The notes under the pieces: generated by a model
Told to the model about the DNA's origin: nothing
What the model saw: the letters and a program-made list of their open reading frames with translations, nothing else
Databases searched by the model: none
Made by a program: the position numbers and the translations under genes
From: Rhodococcus sp. SMB37
GTDB taxonomy: Bacteria > Actinomycetota > Actinomycetes > Mycobacteriales > Mycobacteriaceae
Assembly (NCBI RefSeq): GCF_004345605.1
Contig: NZ_SLVY01000007.1
Coordinates: 124,001 to 188,000 of the forward strand
Direction of reading: 5' to 3'
Length of the DNA stretch: 64,000 nt
Shown: positions 58,988 to 64,000 of the stretch, piece by piece
Position numbering within the stretch: position 1 is the first letter of the stretch
Layout: each line of letters begins with the position of its first letter

Positions 58988-61522
58988 ATGAGCGGCACCA
59001 CCGCCCCGCCGACCCGACGCGGACGCCTGAGAATCTATCTCGGCGCCGCGCCGGGTGCAGGCAAGACGTACGCGATGCTGGGCGAGGCGCATCGGAGGAT
59101 CGCGCGCGGCGGCGACGTCGTCGTCGCGGTCGTCGACACCCACGGGCGCATCCGCACCGAAGAGCAGCTAACCGACCTCGAAGTCGTTCCGCCGCAGTGC
59201 AGAACGTATCGAGGAACCGAGTTCGACGAACTCGACCTCGACGCCGTGCTCGCGCGAAAACCTGCGGTCGCCTTGGTGGACGAACTCGCACACACGAACG
59301 TACCCGGCGGCAGGAACGAGAAGCGCTGGCAGGACGTCGAGGAGCTGCTCGATGCGGGCATCGACGTACTGTCCACCGTCAACATCCAGCATCTCGAATC
59401 ACTCAACGATGTCGTCGAGCAGATCACCGGGGTGGTGCAACGCGAAACGGTCCCGGACGCGGTGGTGCGCCGTGCCGAGCAGATCGAGCTCGTCGACATC
59501 ACCCCGCAGGCGCTGCAACGGCGGCTCGCGCACGGCAACGTCTACGCGCAGGACATGGTCGACGCCGCGCTGCGCAACTATTTCCGCGAGGGAAACCTCA
59601 CCGCGCTACGAGAGATCGCATTACTGTGGCTCGCCGACCAGGTCGACGTGGCACTCGCGAAATATCGCGGCGAGCACGCCATCACCGACACGTGGGAAGC
59701 ACGCGAACGCGTGGTCGTCGCTGTCACCGGTGGCCCCGAGTCCGACACTCTGATTCGTCGCGCAAGCCGGATCGCGGCGAAGGCGAGCGCCGAGCTGCTG
59801 GTCGTGCACATCGTCCGCGGTGATGGCCTCACCCGGGTCTCGGACCGTCAGATGGGCAAGGTCCGGCAGCTCGCCGCAGACCTGGGCGCAGGAGTGCACA
59901 GCGTCGTCGGCGACGACGTGCCGTCGACCTTGCTCGCGTTCGCGCGGGAGGTGAATGCCACGCAGCTCGTCATCGGCACGTCGCGACGCTCCCGCTGGGC
60001 CCGGATCGTCGACGAAGGCATCGGGGCAGCCGTCATCCGCGACTCCGGCCGGATCGACGTGCATATGGTCACCCACGAACACACTGCGCGCGCACCGAAA
60101 GTGGCGTTCCTCGGCCGCCACGAACGGCGAGTCCAGGCCTGGATCGCTGCGTTCGCGATTCCCGTAGTGGCCACCGCGCTGATGATGTTGATCGACCGCA
60201 CCATCGGGGTGGCGGGTCAGGAAGCCCTGTTCTTCGTCGTCGTGCTGACCGTCGCTCTGTTCGGTGGTATCGGACCGGCCATCATTGCTGCTCTGCTGTC
60301 CGGTCTGCTGTTGAACTTCTTCTTCACTGAACCGCTGCACAGTCTCACGATCGCGGCACCGGAGAACTTCGTCACCACCGTCGTACTGCTCGTCGTCGCA
60401 GTGGCCGTGGCCGCGCTCGTCGACGCTGCCGCCGCGCGAACGCGGGAGGCCCGCTTCGTGTCGCAGGAAGCCGAACTGCTCGCACTGTTCGCCGGTGCCG
60501 TACTCCGTGGTGCCGACGTGCATGCGCTGCTCGTCAAGGTACGAGAGACGTACGGCCAGAAGGGAGTGACCGTCCTGCGGGTCGAGGACGGCGTACACCA
60601 CGTCGTGGACAGCACCGGCGATTCCGCGCCGACCGGGTCCGGTACGGCCGACACAGTGTGCGAGGTCGACGAGGGGCGGTACGCGCTGTTGCTGTCGGGA
60701 CGACGTCTGCGTCCACGCGACCGGCGGATCCTCACCGCGGTCACGGGGCAGATCGCCGGACTCGTCCAGCAACGCGGCCTCGCTGCCGAAGCCTCCCGCG
60801 CGTCGGCGCTCGCCGAGACCGACCGGCTGCGACGACTACTGCTCTCCGCCGTCGGTCACGACCTGCGCACCCCGCTTGCTGCGGTCAAGGCTGCTGTGTC
60901 GAGCCTGCGCAGCACCGACATCGAGTTCTCCGAAGAGGACACCGCCGAGTTGCTCGCAACCGTCGAAGAATCCACCGATCAGCTCACCCGGCTGGTGACG
61001 AATCTCCTCGACTCGTCTCGCCTCGCTTCCGGGGTCGTCTCCCCCGCGCTCGATGTGGTCTACCTGGACGAAGTGGTCCATCGTGCGGTGCTCACCCTCG
61101 CAAGCGGCGGTACCGACATCGCCCATGCCCTCCGCGAACGCATCGCCATCGAGGTCGACGACACCACCGTCTGCGCCGACGAGGCACTGCTCGAGAGGGT
61201 TCTCGCGAACCTGATCGACAACGCGGTGAGGTATGCACCCGGCGGCCCGGTCCGTGTCGATGCCACCGTCGCCGAAGCCCGCACCATCGTCACCGTGACC
61301 GACCACGGCCCCGGCTTTCTGCACGCCGACCACAGCGACGCGTTCGCTGTCTTCCCTCGATCCGGGGATCGTCGGCCGACCGGCGGCGCGGGCCTCGGAC
61401 TCACCGTCGCCCGGGGGTTCGTCGACGCGATGGGCGGCACCCTCACCATCACCGACACCCCCGGCGGAGGCACCACCATGGTGATCGACCTTCCCACGTC
61501 ACCGGGCAGGATGGATTCGTGA
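58988..61522 (+). CDS. kdpD: Sensor histidine kinase KdpD
   Basis: Membrane sensor that responds to low K+/turgor and phosphorylates KdpE. 844 aa. The N-terminal KdpD domain (about 10-215) has a Walker A-type GAAPGAGKTYAML; a USP-like domain follows (about 235-370: SADTLIRRASRIAAKASAELLVVHI). Four helices (about 390-480) contain LLSGLLLNFFFTEPLHSLTIA. The HisKA domain has SAVGHDLRTPLAAVKAAVSS with His624, and the ATPase domain NLIDNAVRYAPGG and GGAGLGLTVARGFVDAMGGT. In other bacteria the USP domain binds c-di-AMP, which matters given the riboswitch 18 kb away. Confidence 0.95.
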   Translation: MSGTTAPPTRRGRLRIYLGAAPGAGKTYAMLGEAHRRIARGGDVVVAVVDTHGRIRTEEQLTDLEVVPPQCRTYRGTEFDELDLDAVLARKPAVALVDELAHTNVPGGRNEKRWQDVEELLDAGIDVLSTVNIQHLESLNDVVEQITGVVQRETVPDAVVRRAEQIELVDITPQALQRRLAHGNVYAQDMVDAALRNYFREGNLTALREIALLWLADQVDVALAKYRGEHAITDTWEARERVVVAVTGGPESDTLIRRASRIAAKASAELLVVHIVRGDGLTRVSDRQMGKVRQLAADLGAGVHSVVGDDVPSTLLAFAREVNATQLVIGTSRRSRWARIVDEGIGAAVIRDSGRIDVHMVTHEHTARAPKVAFLGRHERRVQAWIAAFAIPVVATALMMLIDRTIGVAGQEALFFVVVLTVALFGGIGPAIIAALLSGLLLNFFFTEPLHSLTIAAPENFVTTVVLLVVAVAVAALVDAAAARTREARFVSQEAELLALFAGAVLRGADVHALLVKVRETYGQKGVTVLRVEDGVHHVVDSTGDSAPTGSGTADTVCEVDEGRYALLLSGRRLRPRDRRILTAVTGQIAGLVQQRGLAAEASRASALAETDRLRRLLLSAVGHDLRTPLAAVKAAVSSLRSTDIEFSEEDTAELLATVEESTDQLTRLVTNLLDSSRLASGVVSPALDVVYLDEVVHRAVLTLASGGTDIAHALRERIAIEVDDTTVCADEALLERVLANLIDNAVRYAPGGPVRVDATVAEARTIVTVTDHGPGFLHADHSDAFAVFPRSGDRRPTGGAGLGLTVARGFVDAMGGTLTITDTPGGGTTMVIDLPTSPGRMDS

Positions 61523-62199
61523 CTCGCATCCTGGTGGTCGACGACGAACCGCAGCTCCTGCGTGCCCTGCGCATCAACCTCCAGGCCCGCGGCTACGACG
61601 TGGTCACCGCCTCCGATGGCGCCTCAGCCCTGCGTGCCGCAGCACAGCACCATCCCGACGTGATCGTCCTCGACCTCGGTCTACCCGACATCGACGGGAT
61701 CGAGGTCCTCGCAGGACTCCGCGGCTGGTGCACCGCCCCGGTGATCGTGCTGTCGGCCCGCACCGATGCGGCCGACAAGGTTGCAGCTCTCGACACCGGA
61801 GCCGACGACTACGTCACCAAGCCGTTCGGGATGGAAGAGTTCATGGCCCGGATCCGCGCGGCCGCCCGGCGCGCCACCGCATCCCCCGGGCTACCGGATC
61901 CCGTGGTGGTCGCCGCAGCCTTCACCGTCGACCTAGAAGCCAAGAAGGTCACGCGCGACGGTGTCGACGTGCACCTGACACCCACGGAATGGGGAATGCT
62001 CGAGATGCTCGTCCGCAACCGCGGCAAGCTCGTCGGGCAACGTGAACTACTCACCGAACTGTGGGGGCCGACGTACGTCACGCAGACGCACTATCTGCGC
62101 GTCTACCTCACCCAGCTGCGGCACAAGCTCGAACCGGACCCCGCGCATCCGCGGCACTTGATCACGGAACCTGGTCGGGGCTACCGGTTCGAACCTTAA
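61519..62199 (+). CDS. kdpE: Response regulator KdpE
   Basis: 226 aa from GTG 61519 (GTGA overlap with kdpD). Receiver domain with phosphorylation site Asp52 (VIVLDLGLPDIDGIE) and Lys (DYVTKPFGMEE); OmpR-type winged-helix domain: VHLTPTEWGMLEMLVRNRGKLV, QTHYLRVYLTQLRHKLEPDP and RHLITEPGRGYRFEP. Activates kdp transcription. The TAA stop (62197-62199) coincides with the terminal TTAA of TnpB element 2, so the element supplies the stop codon; the native protein may have ended a few residues later. The visible length is normal. Confidence 0.94.
   Translation: MTRILVVDDEPQLLRALRINLQARGYDVVTASDGASALRAAAQHHPDVIVLDLGLPDIDGIEVLAGLRGWCTAPVIVLSARTDAADKVAALDTGADDYVTKPFGMEEFMARIRAAARRATASPGLPDPVVVAAAFTVDLEAKKVTRDGVDVHLTPTEWGMLEMLVRNRGKLVGQRELLTELWGPTYVTQTHYLRVYLTQLRHKLEPDPAHPRHLITEPGRGYRFEP
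62176..62195 (-). other. Predicted guide segment of TnpB element 2
   Basis: The 20 nt outside the right end of element 2, read on the minus strand, start GGTTCGAACCGGTAGCCCCG and are antisense to the last codons of kdpE. They would form the guide of the omega-RNA. Length inferred from studied systems. Confidence 0.45.
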
Positions 62200-62330
62200 C
62201 GTCTCCCCTGCCTGAAGGCAGGAGATTCCCGACTCACACCGCACCCGAACCACCACCCGAAGGAGGCGGACCCCAGTGACCTACGTCGTCGACACCGGTG
62301 TGGCCACGCTCCGCCACAGCCAGAATCACT
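62196..62330 (-). ncRNA. Predicted TnpB guide RNA (omega-RNA/reRNA) scaffold, element 2
   Basis: Overlaps the 3' end of tnpB 2 and runs to the right end. The terminal hairpin (62207-62222, minus strand CCTGCC-TTCA-GGCAGG) is followed by GGGAGACGTTAA, then flank. The same layout and TTCA loop as in element 1. The 5' limit is an estimate. Confidence 0.55.
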
Positions 62331-63394
62331 CCGGCAGCGTTCCGATCCCGGCACGCGGTGTGTCCGCATGCCCAGCATCGGAAGATTCGTTCCCCGAGTC
62401 CGAGGGGTTGCTCGGCTCTCGCGAAACACCCCGAACACGTCATCGTCGTATACGCGGGCCGCACCAACACCACCTTCCGGCCGGCCCGCCTGCCACGTTC
62501 GACAAGTTCCCGCTTCATGGTCGCGACCGCCGCATCCGCAGCCTTGCGCGCCATGTGCGATTTCGCCAGGAACTTCGGCTTGAAATCCTCCACCGCCAAC
62601 AACTGATGCTCGTCGACAACCCGCGTGGCCCAGGCTCGTCCGTCGTGCCGGTTCTGCCGGGCCGCTTTCTTGTGCACCTTCGCGACCTGCCTGCGGGCCT
62701 GCTGGTAGCCCTTCGACGGCGCCTGCCCCTTCCCACGCCGGCGTCGCGCCATCCGTTTCTGGGATTTCGCCAACTCCGCAGAGCACCGTCTCCGATATTC
62801 GGCATGCGGCAGATCGAACTGCTCATCGGTGGCCGTCGCGGTCTGCGTGACGCCCCAGTCGATCCCCACACGACTGTCCTCCTCAACGGCAGGGATCAGC
62901 TGTCTCTCGCGGGTCACCACAAACGACGCCCACCAATAGCCGAGCGAATCACGCGTGATGCGCACACTCGACGGCTCCGACGGCAAGTCACGGGACCACA
63001 CCACCGGCATCGTCACACCTTTGGGCACCAACTGCTCGTCGCGGATCCGGAAACCGCGGCGGGTGTATTCGAGCGACGGCAACGCCTTTTTCCGCGCCTT
63101 GTAGCGGGGACGACCGCGGCCTTTGACGGTGAACGAGGCATCCAACGCCTGCGCGTAGGTGCGGAGCATCTGCTGCTGCGCGACCTGAGAACCCTCCCGC
63201 AACCACGACGAACGGGCGCGGGTCTCGGTCAGCATGGTGCCCAGTTTCGTGAAGTTCGGTTTCCGACCAGTCTTCTGTTGGTGGACAGCTTCGTTCCACA
63301 AAAATCGGCAACGGTGCCATTCCTCGATCAGGGCACGTTCGGCGAGCGCATCCGGCCTCAGTCGGTACTTGTAACGCACCACCTCGGTCCCCAT
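62234..63394 (-). CDS. tnpB: RNA-guided endonuclease TnpB (IS605 OrfB family), element 2
   Basis: 386 aa from ATG 63394 (MGTEVVRYKYRLRPDALAER); upstream in-frame starts add up to 23 residues that do not look like the family. RuvC residues D179 (VGIDWGVT), E269 (LLAVEDFKPKFL) and D350 (ACRDRNAAG), zinc ribbon C320xxC323 and C340xxC343, all present. A basic bridging region (RMARRRRGKGQAPSKG) lies before E269. Sequence differs a lot from TnpB 1, so the two elements are not recent copies. Probably an active nuclease type; the TAM is unknown. Confidence 0.9.
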   Translation of the reverse strand: MGTEVVRYKYRLRPDALAERALIEEWHRCRFLWNEAVHQQKTGRKPNFTKLGTMLTETRARSSWLREGSQVAQQQMLRTYAQALDASFTVKGRGRPRYKARKKALPSLEYTRRGFRIRDEQLVPKGVTMPVVWSRDLPSEPSSVRITRDSLGYWWASFVVTRERQLIPAVEEDSRVGIDWGVTQTATATDEQFDLPHAEYRRRCSAELAKSQKRMARRRRGKGQAPSKGYQQARRQVAKVHKKAARQNRHDGRAWATRVVDEHQLLAVEDFKPKFLAKSHMARKAADAAVATMKRELVERGRRAGRKVVLVRPAYTTMTCSGCFARAEQPLGLGERIFRCWACGHTACRDRNAAGVILAVAERGHTGVDDVGHWGPPPSGGGSGAV

Positions 63395-63489
63395 GCCCGG
63401 CACCATATCCGCGCCCACCGACACGGTGTGCTCGGTCCGACACGGTTGCTCCACGCAGCCCACCTTTTGGAAGGAGGACGGCGCTTCCT

Positions 63490-63509
63490 CTCCCTCGTGA
63501 ACGAGGGAG
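63490..63509. repeat. Left-end hairpin of TnpB element 2
   Basis: CTCCCTCG and CGAGGGAG, an 8-bp perfect stem with a 4-nt loop (TTCA on the minus strand), flanked by GGCGC/GCGCC. Same shape as the hairpin left of tnpB 1. Located 27 nt upstream of the longest possible tnpB 2 start. Confidence 0.55.
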
Positions 63510-63550
63510 TATCCGCGCCGAAGGCGGTGACGACTCCCGGATGGCCGGCG

Positions 63551-64000
63551 TCACGCAGTCGCAACAGCCGATCGCGATGCCGGCGCGTAGCGGTTCACCG
63601 GGCGTTCCAGTCCGTAGTGTCCACGCAGCGTCGTCGCGGTGTAGTCGGTGCGGAACAGGCCACGCTCCTGCAGGATCGGCACGACCAGCGCCGTGAAGTC
63701 CTCGAGGCCGCCGGGCAGATACGGCGGCATGACATTGAACCCGTCGGCCGCATCGCTGACGAACCAGAGCTGGATCTCGTCGGCGATCTGCGTGGGTGTA
63801 CCGGCGAAAGTGCGGTGCCCGCGCCCGCCGCCGAGCTTGGCGATCAGCTGCCGCACGGTGAGCTCCTCCTTCTCGGCGAGGTCCTTCACCAGCTGGTAGC
63901 GACTCTTGTTGCCCTGGATCTCGTCGATGGGCGGCAGCGGTGGCAACGGCGCGTCGAGTGAATGCTCGGTGAGGTCGACGCCGACCATCCGAGAGAGCTG
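63551..64000 (-). CDS. NtaA/SnaA/DszA-family FMN-dependent monooxygenase, C-terminal part (cut by window edge)
   Basis: The frame is open to the last base of the window; about 150 C-terminal residues are visible. KSRYQLVKDLAEKEELTVRQ, AKLGGGRGHRTFAGTPTQIA, DAADGFNVMPPYLPGG and VVPILQERGLFRTDYTATTLRGHYGLERP match the monooxygenase encoded at 44193-45560 almost block by block. Same family, probably a different substrate; an organosulfur or chelate role is likely. Its stop codon is followed by TnpB element 2. Confidence 0.85.
   Translation of the reverse strand, partial: QLSRMVGVDLTEHSLDAPLPPLPPIDEIQGNKSRYQLVKDLAEKEELTVRQLIAKLGGGRGHRTFAGTPTQIADEIQLWFVSDAADGFNVMPPYLPGGLEDFTALVVPILQERGLFRTDYTATTLRGHYGLERPVNRYAPASRSAVATA

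Larger units (their letters stand above)
62196..63520 (-). mobile_element. IS200/IS605-family-like element with tnpB only (element 2)
   Basis: Contains tnpB 2, a right end with hairpin and terminal TTAA at the kdpE stop, and a left-end-like hairpin (63490-63509). No tnpA. It lies between the converging 3' ends of kdpE and the LLM monooxygenase gene, so insertion disrupts nothing. The left boundary is approximate. Confidence 0.6.

Noticed and set aside
62183-62199. tRNA T-loop-like GGTTCGAACC next to a transposon, suggesting a tRNA attachment site
   Set aside because: The sequence encodes the last residues of KdpE; no acceptor stem, anticodon arm or CCA is present.
62276-63961. A 561-codon plus-strand open frame across TnpB 2
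   Set aside because: Antisense to tnpB and the monooxygenase gene; low-complexity Arg/His composition.

Overview
The window is GC-rich, densely packed and entirely chromosomal in style. It most likely comes from Rhodococcus or a close mycolic-acid actinobacterium. Evidence: frequent GTG/TTG starts, many ATGA/GTGA stop-start overlaps, actinobacterial families (SepH, DUF3027, DUF2530, DUF2537, DUF2771, RPF-type transglycosylase, bacterial XPB helicase, F420-type LLM oxidoreductase), and a gene order that, from memory, follows the Mycobacterium tuberculosis block Rv0861c-Rv0904c (accD3, gltA2, citA, serC, sepH, DUF2537, TrmH-like, MarR, DUF2530, DUF3027, an MFS-like protein, DUF2771, cspB, YccF, rpfA, an XPB-partner protein and XPB). 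No rRNA, tRNA, CRISPR array or prophage was seen.

Layout. 1-13.9 kb: end of an ABC-2 permease gene, an acyl-CoA carboxyltransferase, a GPP34 protein, a propionyl-CoA synthetase, a three-gene envelope operon (YihY, holin-X-like, DUF3618), redox and reductase genes, a FadE5-like acyl-CoA dehydrogenase and small hypotheticals. 14-27 kb: tandem-domain FKBP, citrate synthase, aldose epimerase, a Tat-lipoprotein class A beta-lactamase, a TnpB element, a LysR regulator overlapping a cytoplasmic-looking serine hydrolase, an MFS/pdxH pair, a second citrate synthase and serC. 26.7-41.6 kb: the conserved core, comprising sepH, rRNA/tRNA methyltransferase, MarR, purine permease, a GHKL ATPase/DUF3027/PAP2 operon, glutaminyl cyclase, cold-shock protein, YccF, and an RPF gene behind a c-di-AMP (ydaO) riboswitch.

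41.6-53 kb: the XPB-partner gene and the XPB helicase are separated by about 4.8 kb. That stretch holds an Ssu-type ABC transporter plus an NtaA/DszA-type flavin monooxygenase (sulfur scavenging), and a cluster of three very small genes with its own promoter and terminator. 53-64 kb: an MHYT-domain gene with an apparent one-base frameshift, then a complete kdp operon (small membrane ORF, kdpF, A, B, C, D, E) ending exactly at a second TnpB element, and finally part of a second NtaA/DszA-type monooxygenase.

How the parts fit. Central carbon and acyl-CoA metabolism (two citrate synthases, propionyl-CoA synthetase, ACC carboxyltransferase, acyl-CoA dehydrogenase) sits beside cell-wall and growth functions (RPF, beta-lactamase, SepH). 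c-di-AMP sensing at rpf and high-affinity K+ uptake by Kdp are both linked to turgor. The most unusual items are the two tnpA-less TnpB elements with readable guide-RNA ends (one supplies the stop codon of kdpE), the small-gene cluster at 48.4-48.9 kb, the MHYT frameshift, and several perfect palindromes in promoter regions.
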